From positions 1 through 7,626 of the forward strand of contig JAQIBW010000309.1 of assembly GCA_027858865.1 (NCBI GenBank): a stretch of DNA of 7,626 bases. Direction: 5' to 3'. The notes under the pieces are model-generated. The model searched no databases. It worked only from the letters and a program-made list of their open reading frames with translations, and was not told the origin of the DNA. The position numbers and the translations under genes are program-made. This DNA is from Sulfurimonas sp. (GTDB lineage: Bacteria; Campylobacterota; Campylobacteria; Campylobacterales; Sulfurimonadaceae). Shown here piece after piece: positions 1 through 6,801 of this stretch; the stretch's first letter is position 1; each line of letters starts with the position of its first letter.

Positions 1-131
1 AACTCATCAGTAGAGTTGCTTTTAATAAGTTCAATTACTTCTGCCGTCTGCTCAGCTGAAAGTGGAAGTGCTGGTACACCAAGAGTTTTTCTCTCGTTAA
101 CATGTGCTTTATAGTCTTCTAAAAATGCCAT
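1..131 (-). CDS. acnB: Aconitate hydratase B, N-terminal part (cut by window edge)
   Basis: The first 43 codons of a gene that runs off the left edge. The protein begins MAFLEDYKAHVNERKTLGVP and continues with a segment aligning to the start of E. coli AcnB (LEEYRKHVAERAAEGI…PLDANQMAALVELLK), the HEAT-like N-terminal domain that precedes the catalytic domains. AcnB interconverts citrate and isocitrate in the cytoplasm with a [4Fe-4S] cluster, and in many bacteria also hydrates 2-methyl-cis-aconitate. The cluster cysteines lie outside the window. The start at 131-129 has an AGGA Shine-Dalgarno about seven bases upstream, and a TATAAT box lies about 28 bp ahead of it. It is divergent from fumC, so two TCA-cycle enzymes share one intergenic region. 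The family call rests on only 43 residues, but their match is specific. Confidence 0.85.
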   Translation of the reverse strand, partial: MAFLEDYKAHVNERKTLGVPALPLSAEQTAEVIELIKSNSTDE

Positions 132-329
132 AGTTTTTCCTGTATTTTAATTTACAAAGATTATAACCTAATAAGTAAACCCAAAATAAACAGTGTTACT
201 AAATTACCCATATTTTACTTAACTTTTATTTAAAATGTTTAATTTCGTAACATAATTTCTTTTTGATAATATATTCAAAAATATTTTTTATGTTAATATC
301 TAATTATTACATTATTTATGGAGAATATT
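132..329. promoter_or_regulatory. Divergent acnB/fumC intergenic promoter region
   Basis: 198 bp of very AT-rich non-coding DNA between two divergent TCA-cycle genes. The acnB -10 box is at 160-165. For fumC, candidate -10 elements on the plus strand are GATAAT at 265-270 and the weaker extended TGTTAATAT at 291-299; I cannot choose between them, and neither has a convincing -35. No clear operator palindrome, riboswitch or terminator is seen. Confidence 0.5.
160..165 (-). promoter_or_regulatory. Sigma-70 type -10 box for acnB
   Basis: A perfect TATAAT on the minus strand, inside GGTTATAATC, 28 bp before the acnB start codon. It predicts a leader of roughly 20-25 nt containing the AGGA ribosome site. 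There is no good -35 hexamer, but the upstream DNA is T-rich, which is usual for Campylobacterota housekeeping promoters. Confidence 0.55.
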
Positions 330-1727
330 ATGAACTCATTTAGAACTGAAAGTGACTCATTTGGTAATCTGGAAGTACCTTCAAACATGTACTACGGTGC
401 TCAATCTGCAAGGTCACTTATAAACTTTCCTATAGGAATAGAAACTATGCCCAAGCCTCTTATACGAGCTTTAGCAATGGTAAAACAATCGTGCGCACAG
501 GTAAATATGGACTTTGGTGTCTTAGATGCTAAGATAGGAGAGGCAATTATTCAAGCTTCTAGTGAAGTTATAGAGGGTAAGCTGTATGAGCACTTTCCTT
601 TGTCCATATGGCAAACAGGTTCTGGTACTCAAAGTAATATGAACACAAATGAAGTAATATCTAACCGTGCCATAGAACTTCTTGGTGGAGTCATCGGTTC
701 TAAAGACCCAGTGCATCCAAATGACCACTGCAACATGGGACAATCATCTAACGATGTTTTTCCTACCGCTATGCATATAGCAGCGGTGGAGGAGATTACA
801 CACAAGCTACTTCCATCTTTAAAACATATGTATAATGAACTAGATAAAAAATCAAAATCTTTTGAGCATCTAGTGAAGATTGGTAGAACACATACTCAAG
901 ATGCTACACCTATAACCCTTGGACAAGAATTTTCAGGATACACTGCGCAGATGCACAACTCTATTCGCAGAGTTGAAGCTATACTTCCTGCTCTATTGAA
1001 ACTTGCACAAGGCGGTACAGCTGTTGGAACAGGTATGAACTCCATAAAAGGTTTTGATATAGCCTTTGCCGCGCAAATTGCTAAAACCACCAAGCTTCCA
1101 TATGTAACGGCAGAAAATAAATTTGAAGCATTAGCCGCTCATGATGCAATAGTAGAAGCAAGTGGAGCATTAAACACGGTTGCGGTCAGTGTAATGAAGA
1201 TTTCTAATGATATTCGCTTCTTAGCATCTGGACCAAGGTGTGGAATCGGAGAAATTAGTCTAGCTGAAAATGAGCCAGGGTCTTCTATTATGCCGGGAAA
1301 AGTTAACCCTACTCAAAGTGAAGCTCTTACAATGATATCTGCTCAAGTTATGGGAAATCATACAACTATCTCCATCGCAGGTTCTAACGGACATTTTGAA
1401 CTAAATGTTTTTAAACCGGTAATGATTTACAATCTTTTACAATCAATCCGCTTACTTAGTGATGGATGCCAAAGCTTTACAGATAGATGCGTAGTTGGGA
1501 TAACTGCTAATGAAGAGCGCATAGCAAAACTAAGAGATGAGTCACTTATGCTTGTGACAGCTCTTAATCCTTACATAGGATATGATAATGCTACTAAAAT
1601 AGCAAAGAAAGCACATAAAGATGGCTCTACGTTACTAGAAGCAGCTCTAGCACTTGAACTTGTGACAGAGAAGCAGTTTAAAGAGTGGGTAGTTCCAGAA
1701 AATATGATAAGCCCTAAAGAGTTATAA
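330..1727 (+). CDS. fumC: Class II fumarate hydratase (fumarase C)
   Basis: Interconverts fumarate and L-malate in the cytoplasm, with no iron-sulfur cluster; an active homotetramer in the family. I chose the ATG at 330 (465 aa) over the in-frame ATG at 318, because GGAGA at 320-324 is a well-spaced ribosome site for 330 and lies just downstream of the 318 start. With this start, key residues fall at E. coli numbering: His188 in IGRTHTQDATP and Ser318 in the signature GSSIMPGKVNP (317-327). The substrate-binding segments TGSGTQSNMN and GQSSNDVFPTAMH are also intact, as is the C-terminal helix with IGYDNATKIAKKAHKDG. Length matches the family (E. coli 467 aa). It is divergent from acnB. At its 3' end it overlaps the convergent 130-aa gene by 6 bp, leaving no room for an intergenic terminator. 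Aspartase and argininosuccinate lyase share the fold, but the overall match is clearly to FumC. Confidence 0.96.
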   Translation: MNSFRTESDSFGNLEVPSNMYYGAQSARSLINFPIGIETMPKPLIRALAMVKQSCAQVNMDFGVLDAKIGEAIIQASSEVIEGKLYEHFPLSIWQTGSGTQSNMNTNEVISNRAIELLGGVIGSKDPVHPNDHCNMGQSSNDVFPTAMHIAAVEEITHKLLPSLKHMYNELDKKSKSFEHLVKIGRTHTQDATPITLGQEFSGYTAQMHNSIRRVEAILPALLKLAQGGTAVGTGMNSIKGFDIAFAAQIAKTTKLPYVTAENKFEALAAHDAIVEASGALNTVAVSVMKISNDIRFLASGPRCGIGEISLAENEPGSSIMPGKVNPTQSEALTMISAQVMGNHTTISIAGSNGHFELNVFKPVMIYNLLQSIRLLSDGCQSFTDRCVVGITANEERIAKLRDESLMLVTALNPYIGYDNATKIAKKAHKDGSTLLEAALALELVTEKQFKEWVVPENMISPKEL

Positions 1728-2114
1728 ATTTCTTTTTTTTAACTCGGCTTCAATAAGTTCTCTATCGTACCCTCTATAGTTTGCCTTTAACCAAATCATA
1801 TAAGAGTTTGCAAGGTCACTATACTGCATACCTTTATACTGACCAAAACCAACTCTAGGCTGCGATTTAACTTCTATTATGTTCTCTTCGCATCTAGCTT
1901 TTATATCGCTATGTTCTATTAATGACACAAACTCATAAAACTCTACTCTTTTTTGAATTACAAAACTATATGAAGTAAAGTCAAAAATACCGTTACGATT
2001 TTTTACAAAATGTTGCAGTTCTTGAATCTGCTCAACTGATAGTTTTTCAAGGTTTCTAACATCTACACGGTAAGAGTTATGGTACTTTGTAAAAACTAAG
2101 TGGGCTTTAATCAT
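1722..2114 (-). CDS. 130-aa protein with C-terminal DUF3820/ExoX-C-like motif
   Basis: Function unknown. The ATG at 2114-2112 overlaps the ftsK stop as TAATG, and no clear Shine-Dalgarno precedes it, so translation is probably coupled to ftsK. Residues 1-87 are a mixed alpha/beta stretch that I do not recognise. Residues 88-115 contain FGQYKGMQYSDL followed by SYMIWL. This resembles the small (F-G-K-Y-K-G…l-P…Y-l-x-W) module known as DUF3820, also seen at the C-terminus of exodeoxyribonuclease X-like proteins; that assignment is pattern memory, not a search. There is no signal peptide or membrane segment, so it should be cytoplasmic. The charged C-terminus (ELKKRNL) is encoded in an A-rich stretch that overlaps the fumC stop codon. 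Its position suggests a gene expressed with ftsK, possibly linked to DNA handling, but that is inference. Confidence 0.8.
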   Translation of the reverse strand: MIKAHLVFTKYHNSYRVDVRNLEKLSVEQIQELQHFVKNRNGIFDFTSYSFVIQKRVEFYEFVSLIEHSDIKARCEENIIEVKSQPRVGFGQYKGMQYSDLANSYMIWLKANYRGYDRELIEAELKKRNL

Positions 2115-4297
2115 TATAGTATTTCACGAACACCTTTAGTATTTGGAGAGGATAATACACCCTCTCCTTCTAACTGCTCGATAATCCTTGCTGAACGGTT
2201 GTATCCAACCTGTAGCTTTCTTTGTAAGTATGAAATAGATGTTTTTCTGTCTGTCATGATTACATTTTTAGCATCTGGATATAGAGAATCTAGTTCTTCA
2301 TATGTTTCATTTTTAGAAGTACCTTCACCTTCCGTCTCTTCAACTAGAAAGCTTTTATCATAGTTTGGTGCTCTTTGAGACTTGATGAAGTTTACTATAT
2401 TTTCTATCTCTTCTTCTGTACTCCATGGAGCATGAAGCCTAACTAAACCCGTAGAACCTGGAGGAGTAAAGAGCATGTCTCCGCGACCAAGAAGTGACTC
2501 TGCACCCATTTGATCTAAGATTATCTTACTATCTACTTTTTGCCCTACTCTGTATGAGATGCGAGATGGTAAGTTTGCTTTGATAAGTCCGGTTACAACA
2601 TCAACAGAAGGTCTTTGAGTAGCTACAACTAAGTGAATTCCAGATGCTCTTGCCATTTGCGCAAGTCTTGCTATGGAATGCTCAACATCTTTTCCACTTG
2701 TCATCATCAAGTCAGCTAACTCATCTATGATAACTACAATATACGGAAAGTGCTCTCCACCATCACGTTTTACTTTTATATTGTAGTTTTCTATATTTTT
2801 AGTTCTTGTCTCACTCATTAGCTCATAACGGCGTTCCATTTCTGAAACCATATTGTTTAAAGCCACAATAGCCTGTTTTGGCTTAGTTATAACAGGAGTA
2901 AGAAGATGCGGAATATCATTATATACAGAAAATTCCAACATCTTAGGATCTATCATAAGGAGTCTAAGTTGATCAGGTGAATTTTTATATAGCAAAGAGA
3001 GTATCATCGCATTTATACCAACACTCTTACCACTTCCTGTTGTTCCAGCTATAAGAAGGTGAGGAAGTTTTTTAAGGTCAGTAATAAACGGCTTACCCAC
3101 TATATCTTTACCAAGAACAATAGTCAGTGGAGATGCAGACTCTTTAAATAGCTTAGAATCAAGCAACTCTCTTAAGTAAATCGTATCTACAGTTTCATTT
3201 GGTATCTCTATACCTACAACATCTTTTCCAGGAATGGGAGCTTGAATACGTATAGTTTCTGCACTTAAAGCCATTGCAAGATCATCTTGAAGGTTTAAAA
3301 TCTTAGATACTTTTACATTTGCAGCCGGCTTAAACTCAAAGGTTGATACAACCGGACCAGCATAAGTTCTGACAACATCACCATCTATTTTAAAGTGCGC
3401 TAGCTTTTCTATAAGATAGCGAATCTTATCATCTACTTCACTCTCATCTATAGTATGTCCAGCTTTGTCTGGTTTTTGCAAATACTTAACTGATGGTAGA
3501 GTGAAGTTTTTTGGTTTTTCAACCTCACCTCTTTCCATTCCCTCTAAAAGTTTTGTATTTTCTTCCAGCTCATCAACTATGAGAGCATTTTTTTGCTCTT
3601 TTACTTTTGAAGCTATATCCAAAATAGTATGAGATTCTGTACTTTTCTCTTCTTCTTTAACTACAACTTCTTCAGTTTGAGGGAGGTCTTCAGTCTGAGG
3701 AAGTTCTTCTACTTTCCAGATATCTTCTTCTTGGACTTTTAAGAACTCAGTATCTTCGTTTTTTCTCAAATAAGCTGGTTCGTCATACTCACTGTCTATG
3801 CTATTGGCATCTGATTCAAAAGAAGTTTTTGTTTTTGGCATAGCATTTTTAATAAGATTTGCAAATGCTACTGTAACTTCATCCATATTTTTATCTAAAA
3901 GTATTAGAGTTGATACAGAAGTAATAATAAACCAAAAAATCCAAAGTCCAAAAAGTCCAATATAAGGAACTAAAAAATCGACAAAATCTGCACCTATTTT
4001 TCCTCTAAGCTCGTTGTCAATAAGTAAAGCCTGAGCTAACATAAAAGAAAATATCATCAAAAATGAAGCTAGTGTAGCTTCTAGTTTTCTAAAACTAAAT
4101 GATGTTTCTCTGTAAAGAAAATATAGTGGTACTAAAAAAGACATAAGATAAACATAGGATATATATCCGAAATATTCATGATTATATGAGGCAAAAATAG
4201 CTCCATAACTTCCTATCAATCCGCTACCACCAAAGATCGTAGCAAAACCAAGATAGATTAAAACTCCAAATGTTACGATAAATAAGGTCTCTTTCAA
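2114..4297 (-). CDS. ftsK: DNA translocase FtsK
   Basis: Septum-anchored hexameric DNA pump that clears chromosome ends from the closing septum and activates dimer resolution (in Campylobacterota through the single recombinase XerH at difH). The 727 aa show four predicted membrane helices (about 3-22, 43-62, 73-93, 108-134) and an acidic linker (about 155-260) with a six-residue tandem repeat. The RecA-like motor follows, with Walker A GTTGSGKS at 418-425 and Walker B VVIIDE at 521-526. A C-terminal winged-helix gamma domain (about 668-727, with TSISYLQRKLQVGYNRSARI) reads orienting sequences. The linker is far shorter than in E. coli. The start is TTG at 4297-4295: an in-frame stop lies just upstream, the next ATG would remove the first helix, and AAGG (4307-4310) lies 9 bp ahead. 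The nearby ATG at 4302 is out of frame and hits a stop after one codon. It follows flgL and overlaps the next gene as TAATG. Confidence 0.95.
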   Translation of the reverse strand: MKETLFIVTFGVLIYLGFATIFGGSGLIGSYGAIFASYNHEYFGYISYVYLMSFLVPLYFLYRETSFSFRKLEATLASFLMIFSFMLAQALLIDNELRGKIGADFVDFLVPYIGLFGLWIFWFIITSVSTLILLDKNMDEVTVAFANLIKNAMPKTKTSFESDANSIDSEYDEPAYLRKNEDTEFLKVQEEDIWKVEELPQTEDLPQTEEVVVKEEEKSTESHTILDIASKVKEQKNALIVDELEENTKLLEGMERGEVEKPKNFTLPSVKYLQKPDKAGHTIDESEVDDKIRYLIEKLAHFKIDGDVVRTYAGPVVSTFEFKPAANVKVSKILNLQDDLAMALSAETIRIQAPIPGKDVVGIEIPNETVDTIYLRELLDSKLFKESASPLTIVLGKDIVGKPFITDLKKLPHLLIAGTTGSGKSVGINAMILSLLYKNSPDQLRLLMIDPKMLEFSVYNDIPHLLTPVITKPKQAIVALNNMVSEMERRYELMSETRTKNIENYNIKVKRDGGEHFPYIVVIIDELADLMMTSGKDVEHSIARLAQMARASGIHLVVATQRPSVDVVTGLIKANLPSRISYRVGQKVDSKIILDQMGAESLLGRGDMLFTPPGSTGLVRLHAPWSTEEEIENIVNFIKSQRAPNYDKSFLVEETEGEGTSKNETYEELDSLYPDAKNVIMTDRKTSISYLQRKLQVGYNRSARIIEQLEGEGVLSSPNTKGVREIL
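3671..3706 (-). repeat. 18-bp tandem duplication in the FtsK linker
   Basis: Two adjacent imperfect 18-bp copies (3671-3688 and 3689-3706) encode the hexapeptide (E/D)LPQTE twice, at FtsK residues 198-209. It keeps the frame and lies in the disordered acidic linker, where repeat number usually drifts without much effect. Confidence 0.7.
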
Positions 4298-4298
4298 A

Positions 4299-6542
4299 TC
4301 ATGTTGCCTTTAAAATATAGATAATTGTTTTATAAATGAAGTATAGCCAAAAATGTTCCAGCAGGGAATTTTTTTGGCAATATGCAACAAAAGGGTCTAA
4401 TAAAAGATAATATAAATAGTTTACTAGACTTAACTTAGAAACTTTTCCTACAGTTGAGAGCATTGATTCATAATTTATCGTTAGTTGAGTTAGTTTTAAT
4501 GATGATTCTGCTAAGTCAGTATCTATTACAGAAGAACGAAGTGTCATTGTACCAATTTCTAAAAGTTCTGTTCTCTCTTTTGCCATAGTTAAAGCATTTG
4601 ATTGAGCACCAACCAATGAGTGTGATCTAATAATATGATCTTGTAGAGCATCTATCTTAGCTATTGCATTTTCAATACCAAGATTTCTTACAGTACCGCT
4701 TGAAGAATCTGGATAAACTTTATGGTCTTCCACCGCGGTAATCATTTCATCTATTTCTTTAAAAAAATCAGTTTTAGGGTCTACGATTGTAATAGCATTA
4801 TTTGAATTAAATGTCATGACAGATGCGCCTACAGAAAAATCATCGCTATTTGCATCATACAAAGAGATTGATACGTTTGTATCATTGGATCCAATCTCTT
4901 GAAATTGTATTTTCCCATCATGACTTAAAAATGTTTCTCCATTAAAATCAGATGCTTTTATCTTTGCATCATAGTCTACTTCAGTATTTAATGTAGGAAT
5001 ATTATCTGTTACAACCATATTTACAACATCCATAAGTTGTTGATATGTCATCTTATCTGCATCTACTGCAACTCTTGAGGATTCCATATTGAAGATATCA
5101 TAGTTAGTAATCCCCCCATCAAGTGAAAAAGTAGAACCGGCAGTTGCTAAGTCTATCTGAACATCATAAGCTACTCCCAGTACATTTGTTCCAGTAAGCT
5201 TAATCTGTGTTCCATCTAATGTATCAGCCGTTCCCTGAGATAAATCTGCTACATCAGATAGCTTAGTAGAATTAGTGGCAAAAGCATTTTCTACCAATTT
5301 AGTAGGTGGAGTTGTTGAAGTATTATAGTCTTTTAGTATTTGAGGGGCACTTGAGGACAAGGTAGAGCCATCTTTACTAAACTGCGTTCTATCATAAACT
5401 ATACCTTCTATGTTTGTAGCAGCTCCAGTAGCAGAAGTTAGTCCTGATTTTATAAACTCTTTTACGTATAAGCCTGGTGTACCACCTCCAGCTAAAGTAA
5501 GCATAATGTCTGAAAATTCATTTTCTCCACTATCTAAAAGATCTAGATTAGTTACATCTGCAGCATCTGCTCCCGTAGTATCGAAGTCAATAGCACCAAT
5601 CAGATGAAAGTCAAGCTTGCTAGAACCTTTGATTTTGTCTTCTATTTCTATTTGTCCGGATTTATTTATACTCACATTAACTATATCTAAGTTTGGTGTA
5701 TTACCAAAAGCATCACCAATCTGATTCAGCAGTTCCTCAACTTTATCGTCATCTTTCATAGATATTTGTTTTTTTATCGCAGTACCATCACTTGTAGTAC
5801 CTCGAAGATAAAAATGATGTTTATTTGTAACTGTGTCAACAGCGGAGTCTGTGTCCCCCATTAAATCACGTATGGTATTTTCAGTGGTTATGGGTTTAGG
5901 CAACGTGTCGTTATCAGCACCTGAAGCAAAATTATACTTTTGACTTAAATCGCTTTGAATAACATTAGTTGTTATTTTTCTTTTCGTTAAGACTTCTTCT
6001 CCAAAAAATAATTTATCACCAGAGATATTGTATGCTTGTTGGGATTTTGAACCTAAGAATGAGCTCAAAGACCCATCATTACCGTTATATGTCCCATCAT
6101 CAGAAATAGGTTTGATATCTACCGCAGTTCCTGAAAAAAGATATTGACCATTTATAGATGTGTTTGCCATATTTTTCATATGGTCTTCAACTATTCTAAG
6201 TTCATTAGCAATAGCGTCTAAAGATGTGTCACTGTGTGAACCACCGGCAGCTTGTACTAACAGTGTTCGCATTCTCTCCATAGTTGTACCAAACTCATTT
6301 AATACAACATCTGTTTGATTTGAAACCTTATAACCACTCTCTGTACTTTTTTTAATCTGTGCTAGTGTAGAAAGCTCATTGTCAAGACTCATAGTCTCAG
6401 CAAATGCTCTAACATCATCTTTTGCATACTGGATTTTTAGTCCAGATGCTATCTGCTTGTTTACATCAAAAAGACTTTGACTCAGTTTGGAGTTATTAGA
6501 TCCATATAAATTATCATAATACATACTAGATGTTATTCGCAT
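4299..6542 (-). CDS. flgL: Flagellar hook-filament junction protein FlgL, with a 37-residue C-terminal extension
   Basis: Secreted by the flagellar export apparatus; with FlgK it forms the junction between hook and filament. The N-terminal D0/D1 helices (1-140) begin MRITSSMYYDNLYGSNNSKL and include ASGLKIQYAKDDVRAFAETM and NTSINGQYLFSGT, typical of FlgL. The C-terminal helices are at about 620-710, ending KLSLVNYL. A long Thr/Ser/Asp-rich central part (about 150-590) forms the variable surface domains; FlgL of this size is normal in Campylobacterota but not in enterics (about 317 aa). The start has a strong GGAGGT site (6548-6553) five bases upstream and a sigma-54 promoter at 6585-6600. Oddity: the family normally stops after NYL (codon 710, 4413-4415), but here the frame reads on for 37 mostly aromatic and hydrophobic residues to a TGA at 4299. 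The first extra codon, TAT (4410-4412), is one base from TAA. Either a real stop loss or a sequence error; the FlgL call itself is firm. Confidence 0.93.
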   Translation of the reverse strand: MRITSSMYYDNLYGSNNSKLSQSLFDVNKQIASGLKIQYAKDDVRAFAETMSLDNELSTLAQIKKSTESGYKVSNQTDVVLNEFGTTMERMRTLLVQAAGGSHSDTSLDAIANELRIVEDHMKNMANTSINGQYLFSGTAVDIKPISDDGTYNGNDGSLSSFLGSKSQQAYNISGDKLFFGEEVLTKRKITTNVIQSDLSQKYNFASGADNDTLPKPITTENTIRDLMGDTDSAVDTVTNKHHFYLRGTTSDGTAIKKQISMKDDDKVEELLNQIGDAFGNTPNLDIVNVSINKSGQIEIEDKIKGSSKLDFHLIGAIDFDTTGADAADVTNLDLLDSGENEFSDIMLTLAGGGTPGLYVKEFIKSGLTSATGAATNIEGIVYDRTQFSKDGSTLSSSAPQILKDYNTSTTPPTKLVENAFATNSTKLSDVADLSQGTADTLDGTQIKLTGTNVLGVAYDVQIDLATAGSTFSLDGGITNYDIFNMESSRVAVDADKMTYQQLMDVVNMVVTDNIPTLNTEVDYDAKIKASDFNGETFLSHDGKIQFQEIGSNDTNVSISLYDANSDDFSVGASVMTFNSNNAITIVDPKTDFFKEIDEMITAVEDHKVYPDSSSGTVRNLGIENAIAKIDALQDHIIRSHSLVGAQSNALTMAKERTELLEIGTMTLRSSVIDTDLAESSLKLTQLTINYESMLSTVGKVSKLSLVNYLYYLLLDPFVAYCQKNSLLEHFWLYFIYKTIIYILKAT
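4345..4360 (-). promoter_or_regulatory. Possible sigma-54 promoter upstream of ftsK
   Basis: On the minus strand the 16-mer TGGAACATTTTTGGCT has GG and GC at exactly the -24/-12 spacing of the RpoN consensus (TGGCAC-N5-TTGC). Its TGGAAC half is identical to that of the flgL promoter in this window. A start about 12 bp downstream would give a leader of about 37 nt before the ftsK TTG. Against it: TGGC replaces TTGC at -12, and the motif lies inside a near-palindrome whose symmetry produces a similar GG-N10-GC spacing on the other strand, so the match may be a by-product of the hairpin. Confidence 0.35.
4346..4378. terminator. 33-bp near-palindromic hairpin between flgL core and ftsK
   Basis: GCCAAAAA (4346-4353) pairs with TTTTTGGC (4371-4378). 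After one mismatch and one G-T wobble, TTCC (4356-4359) pairs with GGAA (4365-4368) around a 5-nt loop. Because A-runs face T-runs, the inner stem followed by a T-run resembles a weak two-way intrinsic terminator; the outer GC pairs extend it into a long stem. It is placed where a flgL terminator would be expected, 35 bp after the position of the family's usual C-terminus. The GC-poor inner stem and the absence of a clean U-run after the full stem keep this tentative. Confidence 0.4.
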
Positions 6543-6547
6543 AACGC

Positions 6548-6553
6548 ACCTCC
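6548..6553 (-). promoter_or_regulatory. Strong Shine-Dalgarno of flgL
   Basis: GGAGGT on the minus strand, five bases before the ATG at 6542-6540. It is the best ribosome site in the window and fixes the flgL start, in line with the high output expected for a structural flagellar protein. Confidence 0.8.
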
Positions 6554-6584
6554 GTTTGCTGTTAAAGCATTATAACTTTTATCT

Positions 6585-6600
6585 AGCAATAAAAGTTCCA
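6585..6600 (-). promoter_or_regulatory. Sigma-54 (RpoN) promoter of flgL
   Basis: The minus-strand 16-mer TGGAACTTTTATTGCT matches the -24/-12 consensus at every key base: TGG at -24, TTGC at -12, correct spacing. Transcription would begin near 6574, giving a leader of about 32 nt that includes the GGAGGT site. In Campylobacterota, hook and junction genes are RpoN-dependent and activated by FlgR, so position, motif and gene agree. No FlgR binding site is identifiable by eye. Confidence 0.85.
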
Positions 6601-6624
6601 TGTCACAAAATCGTCTAAATATTA

Positions 6625-6653
6625 TTTACTTTTAAGCAATAAATCACTATCAT
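6625..6653 (+). promoter_or_regulatory. Probable sigma-70 promoter of tRNA-Leu
   Basis: TTTACT (6625-6630), a 17-bp spacer, then TATCAT (6648-6653); each hexamer keeps four or five consensus bases. Transcription would begin near 6660, about six bases before the mature 5' end. It lies back to back with the flgL sigma-54 promoter. Confidence 0.45.
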
Positions 6654-6665
6654 TCCAACTTATAA

Positions 6666-6749
6666 GCCAGAGTGGTGGAATGGTATACACGGCGGATTCA
6701 AAATCCGCTGTCGCAAGACTTAGGGGTTCAAATCCCCTCTCTGGTACCA
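6666..6749 (+). tRNA. tRNA-Leu (anticodon CAA)
   Basis: An 84-nt class II tRNA with encoded CCA. Acceptor strand GCCAGAG (6666-6672) pairs with CTCTGGT (6739-6745), closing with a G-U pair at 1-72. The D-arm has a short GTG/CAC stem. The anticodon stem GCGGA/TCCGC encloses TTCAAAA, with the anticodon CAA at 6699-6701 reading UUG codons. A 13-nt variable arm (TGTCGCAAGACTT) marks it as leucine type. The T-arm is AGGGG-TTCAAAT-CCCCT. It is monocistronic, divergent from flgL. tRNA-Leu genes are common integration sites for phages and islands, and the DNA to the right carries a phage-type remnant. Confidence 0.97.
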
Positions 6750-6759
6750 TATACCCCAA

Positions 6760-6780
6760 GAACCCTACAAATAGGGCTTC
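6760..6780. terminator. Stem-loop just downstream of tRNA-Leu
   Basis: GAACCCTA (6760-6767) pairs with TAGGG plus TTC (6772-6780), with one bulged C and a four-base CAAA loop. It lies 11 bp after the tRNA CCA and may end or stabilise the tRNA precursor. There is no U-run after it on either strand, so a standard intrinsic terminator is not proven. Confidence 0.35.
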
Positions 6781-6801
6781 CAAGAGAACAAAAACACAAA
6801 C

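Noticed and set aside
318..329. Upstream ATG of fumC adding MENI
   Set aside because: The GGAGA ribosome site lies inside this stretch and fits the ATG at 330; the 330 start also gives E. coli numbering for His188 and Ser318.
522..743. 73-aa minus-strand frame inside fumC
   Set aside because: Entirely within a well-supported gene on the other strand; no ribosome site or family resemblance.
896..1093. 65-aa minus-strand frame inside fumC
   Set aside because: Antisense shadow of conserved FumC catalytic sequence.
2100..2363. 87-aa plus-strand frame over the ftsK 3' end
   Set aside because: Antisense to the conserved gamma domain, with low-complexity Ser content typical of shadows.
4364..4379. 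GG-N10-GC spacing on the plus strand (second sigma-54-like site)
   Set aside because: It lacks the C of the -24 element and arises from the symmetry of the hairpin; no gene lies downstream in that direction.
5410..5607. 65-aa plus-strand frame inside flgL
   Set aside because: Antisense shadow of the variable FlgL domain; no initiation signal.
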